From positions 372,001-436,000 of the forward strand of contig JAJNNY010000004.1 of the NCBI GenBank assembly GCA_022453515.1: a DNA stretch of 64,000 nucleotides, read 5' to 3'. Below the pieces are notes generated by a model that made no database searches, was not told the DNA's origin, and was given only the letters and a program-made list of their open reading frames with translations. The position numbers and the translations under genes are program-made. The DNA comes from Astrocystis sublimbata. Taxonomy: Eukaryota > Ascomycota > Sordariomycetes > Xylariales > Xylariaceae. Below, one piece after another: positions 38,935 to 51,019 of the stretch. Each line of letters begins with the position of its first letter. Within the stretch, counting starts at the first letter, position 1.

Positions 38935-41900
38935 CTAGCCACGCCATCCTGGTGAGACGGAGCGCTCAGCTTGTGATAGGGGTACCTCCGGTACCATAGG
39001 AGGAACGCCATGATCTGGAAGGTGTGTTCCAGGGGATGAAGCAGCATCCAAAATTGACCCCTCGTCGCTATTCGACTCATGGCCGTTCCTAATTGAGTGC
39101 TCTGCGTTGGAAATCGACGATGCCGGACCAGGGCGAAAGCCCGCGAAGCTTAGGTCCGGTGCTGCGTTGGGCCACATATGCATTGTCACTCGAGAGCCCG
39201 GCATGACGGAGAACTCCCAGGCCAGGGGTAAGATGATTTCGCCATTTAATACCAGGTCGTAGTGGCCAGCTTCTACGTGCGGCCCTATGCCTTCTATTTC
39301 CTGAAAGGCTTGCTTGATGAGGTCTTCCATGCCCTGATTAATCGCGGAATCAGCCATCAGTTACTTGGAGATGCTCTGTTGTCAAGGACACTTACAGCCC
39401 AGGTACTGCAGGTTTCCAATGGAAACACGAATTTCCGTCCCAAAGCATCCTCGAAATGAACGAAGCGGGGGTTCGCGGTACTCGCAAGAGACGCGTTGGC
39501 GGCAGATTCTGCGACATCGTCGTATGGGTCATCCCGCTGCGATTTTTGGGTGTGGTCTTGTGCCGCGCGTAATTCGGCCTCTGCTTTCAGCCTTCCTCTA
39601 GTTCCTTGATCACCAGCACTTGTCAATAATGTCACATTGATGACCTAGAGTGAGAGAGAGAGAGGGGGGGGGGGGGGTGATCATGCGAGTGCTATAATCT
39701 CTCAAAGCAAAGGCGATAACTCACCAGCTTCCGCCTCATCGCTTGTCGTTCAATCTGAAGCTTTTCTTCTTGTTCGTTGTCCTCCTGTGATCTTAGCCCA
39801 ATCCTTTCTGCTGTTTGTGCGGCTTCTACCAACTTCTGTGCTACTAGAAGACTCACTCGAGCTTCGTTATCGGCTTGAGCGGTTTTGGCCAGCATCCATT
39901 GCTCGTGTTGCTTCCTTTCTTGCAACACGGCATTGGCGCGTCTCTCCTCTTCAAGCCTGATGCTATCCGCGGTTCGCTTCTCTTGCTCCTCTAGCGCCCT
40001 CGTACGAACCGCCTCAGCCTTTCTCTCCTGCTCATACGCCATGTCCTTCACAGCCTGAATCATGGCTTTGCGCTCGGTGTCTTTCGTGTCGAGCATCTTG
40101 GCCATATTCTCGCTCGTGGCTCTGAGCATAGCCTCGTGCTCAGTTTCCTTCGAAGCTAAGAGGCTGGCAATTTGTTCATTCGTGGACTCCTTGAATTTCA
40201 AAAGATGGTTCTTATGCTCGTCGCGCTCAAGTTCGGCCTTTTCTCGCGCGCGCCTTTCGAGCTCAAGTGTGGCCGTTTGCTGTGCGTGCGCGTCCCGCGC
40301 CCTGTTGGCTTCTTGCTGTGCCATCATGGCCTGTTGGTGTTCCGCCGCCCTATGCTCACGAATTTCCTCAAGGGTTTTCTCGAGGTCATCTATCTTGCGC
40401 TTGTACATTTGCCTCTCTATGTCTTGATCTCTTATTGACCGATCCATGTAGTCCCGTTGTATATGGTTGACGTGCCTGTGTGTTGCTTCAGGCCCAGTCC
40501 TTTTTCGAAAGTTGTCAGTGTCTGATGATTCAGAATCTGATGTCTCCAAATGCTCTCCAGACGCAGCCTCATCAGTAGCTTCGTCTTTGCTTTCCGAATA
40601 ATTATCATCATTATCATCTTGCACCTCTCCCACATGTTGTTCATTTGGGTCGGTGTTGACTTGTGGGCGAATGCTAGGTCGAATTGTCACGTCGCTCATG
40701 GGGCTTCCAGATATGTGTACTTTGTGTGCAGTACTTGTGTAACTGTGGTTCGACCCAGCTTCTGATGCGGGTTCTGCACGCTGAGTATCCTTGGCCTCAG
40801 CTGCTTGGGCCGCTTGACGGTGTGCCCAGTCAGAAATTTCGGACATTTTCGAATGAATCTGCTCCAGGATCTTACCGTCAATGTTTTGACAGTCTGCAAA
40901 ATCTCTCTGAAGGAGATAACGGATCGCCTCCAGAGACCTCCCCTCCAATTTGTAAATTAGCATTGCAAGGGCCCATCTCCAACGGATGTCACCAGGGTGA
41001 GCAAAATGCACTTTGGACAGTACATCCGTCAATTCGAATTTTAATTTCTCCTTGTCTTGAGGGGACTTTGTGATGAGGTATTTTGAGGCGAGACTTTGGC
41101 CGTAACCAAATATGTCCCCAGAGGACAGTTGCAGTTGGCAGAGCGTTTCGAACTCTTTGTGGGGATGTTCCGCGAGTCGGATAAGCTCTTGTAGAGACAA
41201 AACCTCAGACTTGATATCTCCACAGCTTCTAGCGGTCTGCAAAGCGAGCGAGGCAGATCGCTTTGCTTCTAGGGGAGTATCTGCTAACGCCCAATTCGGT
41301 GTCTCCATTTCTTTTGGTAGATAGATTGGTAGAGACGAGGGACTTGGATGAAAGCTGACACCCCGTGAAAGCTTCAGACGCTTCATCAGCGAAGATACGG
41401 CATTGTGGCTGCCTAGTTCAGCGAACTGGGAATTTGCGAGCAGGAAATGCAAATATGGCCGAGTCCTCATGCTCTCCGGGTCATGTTTGAGAACGGCCAT
41501 GGCGATAGGATTACCGAGCTTCAGTAAATCTACCCGATACTCTAGCCGAATGTTGTTAACCTCCAGAGCGATGTGGGCCAAAATGCTGAGAAGGGCGAGA
41601 TTCGTCGGCGGATCATCGTGGCTGGGAGTCGACCATTGCGAAATGAGATGTTTCAAGCTGCTGACTACGTTAGTGCCGAAGATATAGTATAAAATATTGT
41701 TGGCCATTGGTGTAAGAGTGAGGAGGTCGTGGAGATCCCAAATTCGCCCTTCGTCTAGTAGAGCTGCATGAAGACGCTTGAAAACATCTTCTAATCTGTC
41801 CAAGATTCCCCAATCCCGCTTTCGCCATTCTGCTTCTAACGCAGAACTGCTCCTGAGCTGCATCGCAAGTCCAAGTATCTTGATCTGCGTCCTAGTCAGC

Positions 41901-42670
41901 TAAGAGTTTGGCTTGAAAGGGTACGCTAGCTCGTATATACCTACCTCGATCGATCCAATCGCCATCCTGCGGTCACCCAAGCCTTTGAGCACCCGGCTTA
42001 CTTCATCGAAAAGTGTAGAAGCATTGTCAATTACACCAAGAGTTCGAAGCTTGGCCGAGAGCTGTATGAGCTCCCAGTTGACGCGCAGGAGCTTCAGCTC
42101 TTTGGATTCGGGGGATTTCTTCTCAAGATCATAGATAGGATCGCCTTGAAGTAGAGTAACGCCTTTGAAGTCCCCTTGCTGTAAGAGGAGATCTGCATGC
42201 TGTACTAAGACATATGGATTCTTTGAAAAATGTTGGAGACTACCCAGGAGGAAGTCTTTCGCCATATTGAACTGCCCCAGCCGGGAAAGGCGTACCAACT
42301 CTTCTATTTGGTCTTCTGGATCTTCTTCAACATCAAGCTCAAGGTGGACAATTACGTCACCTGAAGCAGGTGTGAGAATGGCATCAATTCTCTTGTCAAT
42401 CAAACTTGAGACATGTTCTTGTTTGGTGGTCTCCTTCTTGACGCTTGGTTGCCCCTCCCCGGGTTGGTCTCGTCTCCCTGTAGTAGACTCCTGGTATGGT
42501 TCGGGAGCAGGTGGCGGCCTGTTCAAAGTGCCGGCTTGATGTATGGGTGCACTGCGATGGCCCCGGGAACTGCGACCAGCAGCCGGCAAGCGGGCGTGGG
42601 TATGGCCATTATTGAAGCCTCGACGATACTCACGAGATCGAGGAGCTACGGGTCGGTAGCTCGGTTGCAT
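38935..42670 (-). CDS. Large coiled-coil protein with C-terminal ubiquitin-like domain, fungal-specific
   Basis: About 1177 aa in four in-phase exons: 42670-41945, 41884-39725, 39644-39396, 39333-38935. Residues 1-100 are basic and Arg/Pro-rich. From ~110 to ~620 the protein is helical, including TPR-like pieces (QIEELVRLSRLGQFNMAKDFLLGSL, HADLLLQQGDFKGV). An acidic Asp/Ser/Glu tract lies near 650-700, then ~220 residues of strong coiled coil (about 740-965, RKIDDLEKTLEEIREHR...). The last recognised module (~1022-1100), split by the third intron, reads RFVHFEDALGRKFVFPLETCSTWA, GMEDLIKQAFQ, GHYDLVLNGEIILP and SVMPGSRVTMHMWP. This matches the ubiquitin-like fold (ULD-type) attached to many fungal multidomain proteins. 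No di-Gly end is present, so conjugation is unlikely; a protein-protein docking role is inference. Its start is 116 bp from the divergent gene at 42787. Microsatellite G-run at 39664-39677 falls in the second intron. Confidence 0.82.
39664..39677. repeat. Poly-G run (14) inside an intron
   Basis: Fourteen G on the plus strand (C-run on the coding strand), within the intron 39645-39724 of the coiled-coil gene, next to a GAGAGA tract. Confidence 0.9.
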
Positions 42671-42786
42671 TCAGCTTATGCAGTCAACTTGGGGGCCGAA
42701 CCCCCACTTCTCATTGCCTATCTGCCATAAAAGGCTGCATGCGTCGACCGAAAAGCTCTCTTTCGACACTTCTTGAGTATTGCAGC
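42671..42786. promoter_or_regulatory. Short bidirectional promoter
   Basis: Only 116 bp separate the two divergent start codons, so both transcripts must share promoter DNA. An in-frame ATG at 42739 would shorten this to 68 bp; the downstream ATG at 42787 is therefore preferred. Confidence 0.6.
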
Positions 42787-44186
42787 ATGTCTGAAGATCT
42801 TGCGAAGCCAGAATTGAGCACCACCTCCAAGAGGAAATATGGACCTTACCGCGTTGAGAGGTTCAACGATTTGCTGCAAGCCTCTATTGGAGCACAAGAT
42901 CTCGGCAAGGTCCAGATTGATTGCAAATTCCTCATGAACCAATCACAATGGGGAACCTTGGATCTTCAAAAAGCTGGCATAATATATTTAGATCTGACAA
43001 TCATTCAGCCGGGCGACTGTCGTTTAAGCAGCGCAGTCATTCAAGTGACCTTAGACGACGAGGATCCGTATCTTGCGCAAGAGTTTCCCAGAGACACAAA
43101 AGTGTGGCCCCTTCAAATCCGAGAGCGGTAAGTCTGTTTACTGCGATGAATTGTTTCTCATGGCAGCAATGCCATAGTTATCATTTGTATCTCTCGTTTG
43201 AATGCTTTTTACAAGTATCGGGGCTCTGCCCTAAACCCCTTTTTAGATGTGTGGATAAAGCTGATCGAGATAGTGGCCCACGCGAAATTTTAGGTGGTCC
43301 AAGACATGAGACAGTCATAACTCATAACAGGTTCGGACCAGAGGTTGAGATCGGGTCAATTGCAGGTATTGGGGGAGTCGTGCATGAGTCGATGAAAAAG
43401 ACGGTTAGAGACTGTTGGTGGAGATTTGAAAGCCACTTAAAACCCGACAAAAAGGCCAAGTCAAGGGCTTACAAGGTGTTGCAGTGGCACGTCACAGAGA
43501 ACGAGCTCCAGGCTCAGCCATTGCATAAGAACACATTTCATACGGCATTTTCCTTCGCCCATGGCGGCCAGCCGTTCTTCATGCATGTGAAAATCGACGG
43601 GAAGCTACAAGATAAGACATCGAATTTCCGGCACAGGCTCGGACGCAAGCTGAAATTCGCGTCATTGTCACACGAGTCGCGACAGACTACCACACTCGTA
43701 CATTTTCGAAAGCCAGAGATGTTCAACACGCCCCTCGACGATCTCGAGAAATGTCTAGATGACGAAATGCAACGGATCAACATGGCTCATCCACCAGTCG
43801 TTCCCGATGTCCAGGGCAAGGGAGCTTCCGAACCCCAGTCACCTGGGCCAATCCAGCATCATTCGCCACCGTTCATTGATATAGACGACTACCGCACATC
43901 AGATGAGAGTAGCTCCGTGATGCCGACGATCGACGAAATGATGTCTCACTCGTTGAAAATATTAGACTCGCCTGTGGCCTTGGACACGTCTAATTTGGGC
44001 CTTCACGATGGAACACAAGCAAAAGGATTAGTGGAAGTGGAAGTCGGTCCCGTTGTAGCCAGACAACGGACTGATATAGAGAAAGTGGATGCCGGAGGCT
44101 TCATGTATTACATGAAGAACTGGATGTTACATATAGCTACAAGGTTTTGGGGCTACCATGGGGGCGAGAAGGGAGTCAATCAGTAA
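42787..44186 (+). CDS. Fungal-specific protein of unknown function, divergent partner of the coiled-coil/ubiquitin-like gene
   Basis: About 426 aa in two exons (42787-43127, 43247-44186), intron GTAAGT...TTTTAG. The N-terminal ~110 residues look like a beta-rich domain (YGPYRVERFNDLL; GTLDLQKAGIIYLDLTI). The middle has motifs familiar from a widespread but uncharacterised fungal family: DSGPREILGGPRHETVI, RDCWWRFESHLKPD, LQWHVTENELQAQP, HTAFSFAHGGQPFFMHVKI. The C-terminal third is disordered and ends in a hydrophobic patch (GGFMYYMKNWMLHIATRFWG) that could be an amphipathic or membrane-associated helix. I know no function for the family. The head-to-head arrangement with the coiled-coil gene suggests co-expression, which is inference. 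An upstream in-frame ATG at 42739 would add 16 residues. Confidence 0.8.
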
Positions 44187-45213
44187 CATAATGTATTATA
44201 ATACTCAAATTCGTAAGTCCCGAGTCTGACTGTCCGAGACTTGTTGATTTGGATAATTGTAATCGACGCTTGTTGCGATTATGAGCCAATGTAGCCCCGT
44301 AGGGTATGGAGATCTAATTTGGGAGTAAACTCGCCTTCATGCCAACGCTTGCGACTTTACGATATGCCTGCCGAAAGCCTATCCTAACGAAGAAGTTGCC
44401 ATATGGAAAGCGTCAACGTATATATCTTATTGCACTTTGTTGAATATATGGTTGAGCTCCTATTAGGTAGCGGACTGCCTCAGCCTCCCTCTATCAAGGT
44501 TGTGCCTATTTCGTGTTAGCGCAGGCAGCCCAGGAAGTGCTCTGGGGTAGCAAGCCAATGAAACGTCTGCATCCCAATACCAATTGCCGAGTTAGGCAAC
44601 TATATGCTACTTGCCACACCATATCTTCCAAGCCCACCCCTTATGATGGTGCTAGGTAAAAAGGAAGTACTGAACTCTAGATGTAATGTTGAAGAGAGAG
44701 AAATTTAAGACCGATCACAACAGCATACATGCTACATCTTATCACCAGGTCTATTGCAGATGGGATAGAATTGGATAGAACGTAGCCCACGTTGCAGAGT
44801 AGCAGAATTTGTATTCATTCGGGGTATCAAATAGTAGAAGACTTCCTTGCAGGAAGTCGAACCGGCAAAGGCAACTCTCGCCCATGCATGTATGAATGTA
44901 TCGCTCCTTGAAATTTAACAAAGGACCGCCATATCACCAAACGCCCCGTATCTATTGAGTTTTGGTGGTCGGCAATCCACATTTCATCACCCCGTCGCCG
45001 TACCCAATTCGCTGCCATTCAGGTCGTAAAGTGCGCGTTAACAAGCTGTGCGACGCCAAAGCAATATCTATGCAATCCATCCTTCTAACAATCCTGCGCC
45101 AGTCCGCCAGAAGACAGGAGACTTCCATCCAGGTTTGAAGTCGTTGAACGCCAATCATATGATAGTGAGCCCACCTTCCAGGACGCCGTTCAATTTCAAT
45201 ATTTACCCCATAT
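44187..45213. other. Convergent intergenic region
   Basis: The 3' flanks of two convergent genes. AT-rich, with no coding potential of its own; the frames at 44827-45398 on the minus strand overlap the tail of the next gene and look like shadows. Confidence 0.5.
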
Positions 45214-46572
45214 TCAACCCATAACCGAACATGATCGCGTTTTTCCGTCCATACGTTGTTTCTTTCGAGTTGAGGGGCTGGGGCTCGGGCTCTCGGAACG
45301 GTCGTCACTGAAGCTTCCATTAAAAACTTCTGAAAGAGCCTCTCGCCCTCGCTTCTTCGACCTGCCTTCCTCAGGAACTGGTGTAGCCAACTCTTCATAG
45401 GTATCTATGACGGCATCACCATATTCGCCAACAAGATCCGACCCAAGAGCCTTGCCTAAGCGCTCTTTAAGCCCCAGAACTGGCCACACATTGACATGAC
45501 AATAGTGCACTGCAAAGTCTGGGTTGGCAGGCGGCGCCTTATTCGGTTCATGGAACATAGAGAGCAGGGCGCCAGGTACTGTTGCAGTATAGACAATGAA
45601 GGCTAGGTCGTCCTCCGCCACCGTCAACAGACGGATCTTGACATCTCGAGGGGCAAAGCCTTTTGCTGCCCTCTGGTCGCCGTAGACCGACTGCTGGGCC
45701 AGCGCAAGCATAACACCGAGGAAGTACGGATCTTTAACCGCATTCTTTGGTATCAATGCTTTTGAGCGGAGGGCCTGCAATCTGGCCACAGGTTCGTTGA
45801 TTGTGCCGTTTGGTGCCCTCACATTCCGAAAGAAGTTTCTCCTCATGAAGTCAAGATGGCTTCGATTGACATAAACCAGAATCGATGAATCAGTTCCAGG
45901 AGCACCAATTGAAGGCGTTGTGATGCTGGCTGCACGGCTAACGGGCTGACTCGCCACTCGCGTGGTAGTGGAATCAAACGACATCATGCTCGCTTGCGGA
46001 TTGCAGCTGTGCCAGAGAAGCTGCACATTCGCTACAGCTCGGTACAAATGGGAACCGAATAGGAGATCTAGTTCGACATGATGCCGAGGACTCGTGAAAT
46101 ACCCAGGATATAACGTGTTCATCAGCTCGGTCATGGCCGCATCCTTGCCCCTGGAGTCTTTCATCATCAGGAGCTTGCAATCATCCATAAGAATATCAAG
46201 ATTTCTGCCAATCATGACCACAGTCTGTGGCACTTCTAGGGACCGCTGGGAATCCAAGGACTGCTGAGATGATGATAGTGACGACTTTGGAGTTGATGCT
46301 GAAAGGGGAGTCGGTGTAGTGTGGCGTGGTAGCTGCACGAATTGACAGCTCAACAGCGTCATGTGGAGATCGATCCAGTAGAGGGGTCGCGTGAAGAGCT
46401 GCAAACCCGCATGGTCGTGCATTCTATCATAGAGCGACCCGATCGCAGGACGTATAAGGCGGCGATGAAGCTTCCTGCGCTTCGTCACCTTTGCGCCAGT
46501 TTGAGTCGACTTTGTGGGTGATATGGCCTTGCGCATTGTGCCTGGTGGTATCGGCTCACTCAACGCCTTCAT
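45214..46572 (-). CDS. Hypothetical protein, probably nuclear, unrecognised family
   Basis: A single open frame of 452 aa, ATG at 46572. The N-terminus is basic (TKRRKLHRRLIRP). Residues ~45-80 contain a hydrophobic helical segment (LQLFTRPLYWIDLHMTLLSCQFVQLP). A Ser/Thr-rich linker follows, then a central region (NLDILMDDCKLLMM; SRGKDAAMTELMNTLYPGYF) and a more conserved-looking C-terminal half (RLQALRSKALIPK; PYFLGVMLALAQQSVY; VKIRLLTVAEDDLAFIVYTA). The C-terminus carries KKRGR and RKKQR clusters resembling nuclear localisation signals amid Ser/Pro/Asp. I recognise no domain with a known activity. Intact length and absence of introns argue for a real gene. The gene 3' end faces the 42787 gene. 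Confidence 0.8.
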   Translation of the reverse strand: MKALSEPIPPGTMRKAISPTKSTQTGAKVTKRRKLHRRLIRPAIGSLYDRMHDHAGLQLFTRPLYWIDLHMTLLSCQFVQLPRHTTPTPLSASTPKSSLSSSQQSLDSQRSLEVPQTVVMIGRNLDILMDDCKLLMMKDSRGKDAAMTELMNTLYPGYFTSPRHHVELDLLFGSHLYRAVANVQLLWHSCNPQASMMSFDSTTTRVASQPVSRAASITTPSIGAPGTDSSILVYVNRSHLDFMRRNFFRNVRAPNGTINEPVARLQALRSKALIPKNAVKDPYFLGVMLALAQQSVYGDQRAAKGFAPRDVKIRLLTVAEDDLAFIVYTATVPGALLSMFHEPNKAPPANPDFAVHYCHVNVWPVLGLKERLGKALGSDLVGEYGDAVIDTYEELATPVPEEGRSKKRGREALSEVFNGSFSDDRSESPSPSPSTRKKQRMDGKTRSCSVMG

Positions 46573-47898
46573 GTTTGTGAATTGTGGTTGAGGACAAGTC
46601 CGGATAATATCTGCACCTTATCAGAATTTGCTAGGGTTGGTAGGTAGAGAGTGAAGCCACATGTGAGGAAGGAATGTGAGGGCAAAGAAGAAGAAGGGCT
46701 TAAGGACTCACCGGCACAACAAAGTTTGAACTGCTAGGTATATCTATCTACCCAACACAAAGCACTGTGTTTCAGCAATATTGAGTCAAAGACACAAACA
46801 GTTGTGGTACGGATGACCGCCCAGACCAACTAAATTGAAGTGTGCGACGCGACCTGACACGCTCAGTTGCAGTTGGGTGATTGATCAGATCGGCTTAGAT
46901 GGGTTAGATGGGTTTGTTAGATGGGGCGGCCCTAATGATGGGGTGGTGGTGGCAGGCAGACTTGGCCAAAAGTGGGAGAGTGGCCTCGAGTGGCCTGGGT
47001 GGGGGAGTATTTAATAAGGCAGAAGATGGGGGATAGGACAAGGATAGAGGCAAGGGAGGATGGACGAGCAGAGAGGACGCGTCGCGAGAGGGGGAGACGG
47101 TAGAGGGCAGGTGGTACTTTAATCCCTTGGAGAATCAGCGCTGTGCCACTCTTACGCGAGAGCAGGTGACCTCTAAGTTCGAGACGTTGGCAGGCCCCAA
47201 ATCACCGCCATTATGTACTAATCACCCCTGTGTGGAGTAGTACCGCAGGCATGCCTGGCCAAGACCTGCTAGTGAGCCATAGATTGGCCGCCACATCTTT
47301 ACGCCACCGATCCGATTGATTTGCTGTCTCTCTGTGCAGGCCACAGAGTCTGTGCCACTATGTGGTGCTAGCGTGGGAAGGTGACTAAGCCTTGGAAAGC
47401 TGAGAGTCTTTCAAGGCAGCAGCAGCCTGGGAGACAAGGACCTTGGAAGTGGGTGTACCTGTCAAGGCAAACGCGATGTGTGCATGTACATGTACTATGT
47501 ACCTCGATACAAGGTGCAGTAGTACCATTGGGCCTTGGCAGACAACAATGGAAAGAGCCCGCGACTGCGGAGGTGCGCATGTAGGTGCCCCGCCTACCTA
47601 ACCTGAGGTACCTACCAGTGGCATTTTAGCCGGGACTTTCCCGGCCGCCATCCAGTGACGTTCGGCGTCCTACGTCTTGTCCATCTCACGACGTCAGCCT
47701 TGAGTTGGATGCATGTGGTCAGCTAGGGAAGTTAGCTAGCTAGGTAGCCTCGTCCTGGGAGAGCCCCTCCACCAACTACACCCAAGCTCCGCGTCCAACT
47801 ACCACGACCACCGAAAGGACAAGCATACAGACGAACCTCGACATATACCGAACCCCAATTAGAGCACCGCCAGCTCCGAGCGGCGACCTACCACTGAG
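46573..47898. other. Divergent promoter region
   Basis: 1.3 kb between the minus-strand hypothetical gene and ARC18. It holds G-rich, GGATGGGG-like stretches near 46900-47100 and a GAGGTACCTACC motif near 47605. No gene is seen. Confidence 0.55.
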
Positions 47899-48777
47899 AT
47901 GCCGGTATGTACAGCGAGCGAATGCACCCACCAAGCCCCGACAAGCCCCAACCCACCTCGTCTGCGATACCTATAATGCATCCCGGGAGTCAGACACAAC
48001 AAGCTCTGGGGACCAAGATAGCCAAGACCGTCCTCCACACACTTCATATGCCATTCGCTGACCGATGGCCCGCTAACGTCTTACTTGGCAGGCCTACAAC
48101 TCCATGTTCAACGAGACCGAAGGGTACACCCCGCGTCTGATCGGAAACATCCCTCTGCTGCCGCTCCGCACGCGCACACGGGGTCCCGCCGAGGTGCTGC
48201 CCGCGCCGGACCCGCCGCTGCCGCCGAACGAGTCGCCCGACGCCGAGTCGGAGTCGTACGACATCCTGGACGAGGCCCTGCTGCTGTTCCGCGCCAACAC
48301 CTTCTTCCGCAACTTCGAGATCCAGGGGAACCCCGACCGTCTGCTCATCTACAGCATCCTCTTCATCAGCGAGTGCCTCGGCAAGATCCGCCCCTCCCAC
48401 GGCCTCCGCGACGCCAACAAGGAGCTCATGAACATCGCCCTCGACAACAACTTCTCCATACCGGGCGACCCGGGCTTCCCCTTGAACCAGGTTCGTAGCG
48501 TTCCATGGTTTCCTTTTTCGTTGCCTTGATGCTTGGTGTTTGCCCTGCGGTACTTTTGCTGTCCCCCTCCCCCCACTAACATCCGCACCCAATGCAGATG
48601 TACGAGCCCCCACAAGACCGCCAAGACGCCGAACAGCTACGGCAATACCTAGCTCAGGTGCGGCAAGAGCTCGCGACGAGGTTACTAGCACGCGTGTATG
48701 ACGAGAGCGAGGACGGGAAGCCGAGCAAATGGTGGTTGAGCTTTACCAAGAGAAAGTTCATGGGCAAGGCATTGTAG
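47899..48777 (+). CDS. ARC18: Arp2/3 complex subunit 3 (ARPC3 / p21, Arc18)
   Basis: 194 aa, a subunit of the seven-protein Arp2/3 actin-nucleating complex at cortical actin patches. Exons 47899-47904, 48092-48490, 48598-48777. The first coding exon is only ATG CCG, spliced (GTATGT...GCTAAC...GGCAG) to GCC TAC AAC so that the protein begins MPAYNSMF, as the family does. Family marks are GNIPLLPLRTRTRGPA, DILDEALLLFRANTFFRNFEIQG, DRLLIYSILFISECLGKI, PGDPGFPLNQMYEPPQDRQ, LRQYLAQVRQELATRLLARVYDE and the ending GKPSKWWLSFTKRKFMGKAL. The length is slightly above the usual ~175-190 because of a Pro/Glu-rich insert (PAPDPPLPPNESPDAE). Without the 6-nt exon no good start would exist in the second exon. 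Confidence 0.95.
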
Positions 48778-49010
48778 CGGTCGAATCTTAGAAAGCAAAG
48801 AACCTAACGCTTTTATACCGAAACGAAGTATCATACCTCGGACCAAGATCCACACCCAAGACCACCTTGTCAGGCCGACTTAGGGTCGATCACTGTGAAT
48901 GTGTCACGGCCCGTTAAACAAAATGACTATTAATGAACATACCAAAAGCGACCTTTCCGTTCTGGATGGGGTATCTTCTGCAAATTCATGTTTTCCAGGG
49001 GCTGTATATA

Positions 49011-49029
49011 TGTGTGTGTGTGTGTGTGT
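49011..49029. repeat. Microsatellite (TG)n
   Basis: Nine and a half TG units between the convergent 3' ends of ARC18 and TRM6. Confidence 0.95.
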
Positions 49030-49062
49030 CTGTGCGCGACACTTGCTATCCTGAATTTATAT

Positions 49063-51019
49063 CTAAGATGCCGTGCTTGGTGTTTCGACCTTCCGCTTTT
49101 TCGACCGGAGATTCCCCCTCGCTTCCACCTTGCCCTCCGCAGGCTTTACTCTCCACGCCGTGAAGACATAGCCCTCGGCGCCGCCCTTGCTGGACATCAG
49201 CGGATGCGTCCGGCCTGGCAGAACCTGCCACTTCCTCACGCGACTTGTCTGGATGGAAGCCCCGAGGACCAGCGACGGATTCAGCGGGAATTCATCGTTC
49301 CCTGCCCACTTCTCCTGCTCCTCAAGTGACTTGTCCACCAGCTCCTCGGGCATGCTCGTCGCCCACGCCGCGCGCCGGCCCAGACTGTAGCAATCCGCGA
49401 GCTCCGTCAAGGCCTCGATGGACTGCGAGTAGATGGCGATGGGGGCACCGCCCGCCAGCAGCGGAACCGCGTGTCGCATGATGGACACGGGATCCATCTG
49501 GCTGGCCACCACGAGCCCGGAAAACTCGCCCTTGCGCGTCGTGTCGATGATGTGGCATGCTTTGACCCACCGTTTACGCTTCTTGTGGTATGTGCTGCGT
49601 CGATTCGTCTTCCAGGAGTAGATCTCGTCGAGCGTCGCGCTCGGGGGGGCCGAGGTGTATGCCTGGTCGAGCTCGGGGTGGAGGAGCTGGAGCCACGAGA
49701 GGGTCATGAGATGTTTGGCGAGTGGGTGGTAGGGTGTATGTGACGGGTTTGCGGCGTCGAAGTCGTAATAGCGCAATAAGCTGAGATTGGCTTGGGCGTT
49801 GGGGTGGATGTGGGTTATCGTGTTTGCATGCGCGTATGGGGCGGCGTCGTCTTTGCGGTGGCGAGTGTGATCGATGGGTCGCTTGTTGGGTGTCTGAGTC
49901 GGGCTGGTTTGAGTGACTTGGCCGGGCTCTGGCTTCACCACGGCCGTGTTATCTTGCTCTGTCGCCGTTTGGGAAGAGCTCTCTTCCGACTTTTCGGCCT
50001 CCTGTCCAGCGGATGCGGGCTTATCCTGCTTGGCGCTCGATTGCTTGGCGCCTCTCTGCTCCCAAGCCAATTTGTCTGCTTCGGGAGCGTAGAGAAGTCC
50101 CATCCGCTCAGCCATGGCAGCGATGAGGAGACCACCGGTATCATCGACCGCAAGCCAACGACCAGGGGCTGACGTCGGAATGGGCTCGGGTTCCTCCATA
50201 TTTGTGTCGTCCCCAACTTGCTCTGGCTTGGCCGTCGGCTGTACCTCGCAGATATCTGCGCCTCCGAAATGGACATTTGCCCAACATCCCACGAGGGCAA
50301 TCATCTCGTCCCTCATTTCCAGGATTTTGGAGGCGTCCTTGTCCTCGAGGTTCCAGTAGTCGAGCATGGGCACGTCTAGCGGGTAGACAGAAAAGCGCCG
50401 TATGTACTTGCGCGTCTTCAACAGCTTGTACTTTGCGAGAGAGTACTCGGTTTTCTGGTCAATGGCCGTGTGCGAAAGCAGGAGCTTTGCGATAAGCGCT
50501 CTCCCCGCGTCGGTGCCATCTTTCTTCAGGGCCTCGATCTCGTCGAGTGTGAGGGTCTGGCGCGCGGAGGCGATGCCAGCACTGTCTGTGACGGCAACGA
50601 CCACGCCCGAGTCGGGGTCGACTAAGGAGTACTCGACTGCGGCGGGGGTTGCACCGTCTGCGGACTCGGCGTCGGGCGCGGGCGTCACATCTTCTGAGGT
50701 GGGGGTCGTCGAAGACTCGGCGAGGATATCGGCGTAGAGCTCAGCGGAGGGCACAATGCGAAGCCGGTTAAAGGCCTCATCTGGCTGTTTGTCGAGCAGC
50801 TCGTAGGTGAGGTGGAAGGGGCGCTGGATTATAAGATTGGTGGGAAAGGATCCGTATTTCCCCAATGATATGGTCCTGGGCACGGCGCAACATCAGCCAG
50901 GGAAGGTAAACGCGACATGGAGTGTGAACATACGTGTTTGGCGCAACTTGGAGTACGCGCAAATTGCCAGATGGAAGTCGGAGTACTACCCACGAATTGG
51001 GCTGCACCAGCGAGTGCAT
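49063..51019 (-). CDS. TRM6: tRNA (adenine-58-N1)-methyltransferase non-catalytic subunit
   Basis: About 632 aa in two exons (51019-50934, 50875-49063). With its catalytic partner Trm61 this protein forms the nuclear enzyme that makes m1A58 in tRNAs, including initiator tRNA-Met. Trm6 (Gcd10 family) contributes tRNA binding. Seen: NSWVVLRLPSGNLRVLQVAPNT joined across the intron to TISLGKYGSFPTNLIIQRPFHLTYE, the family's N-terminal signature. Also seen are the middle block LSLDEIEALKKDG-like TLTLDEIEALKKDG, KYIRRFSVYPLDVPMLDYW and, toward the C-terminus, SLVLGASIQTSRVRKWQVLPGRTHPLMSSKGGAEGYVFTAWRV. An Ala/Glu/Thr-rich insert (~300-390) is probably disordered. The S-adenosylmethionine motif of Trm61 is not apparent, as expected. 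Convergent with ARC18. Confidence 0.92.
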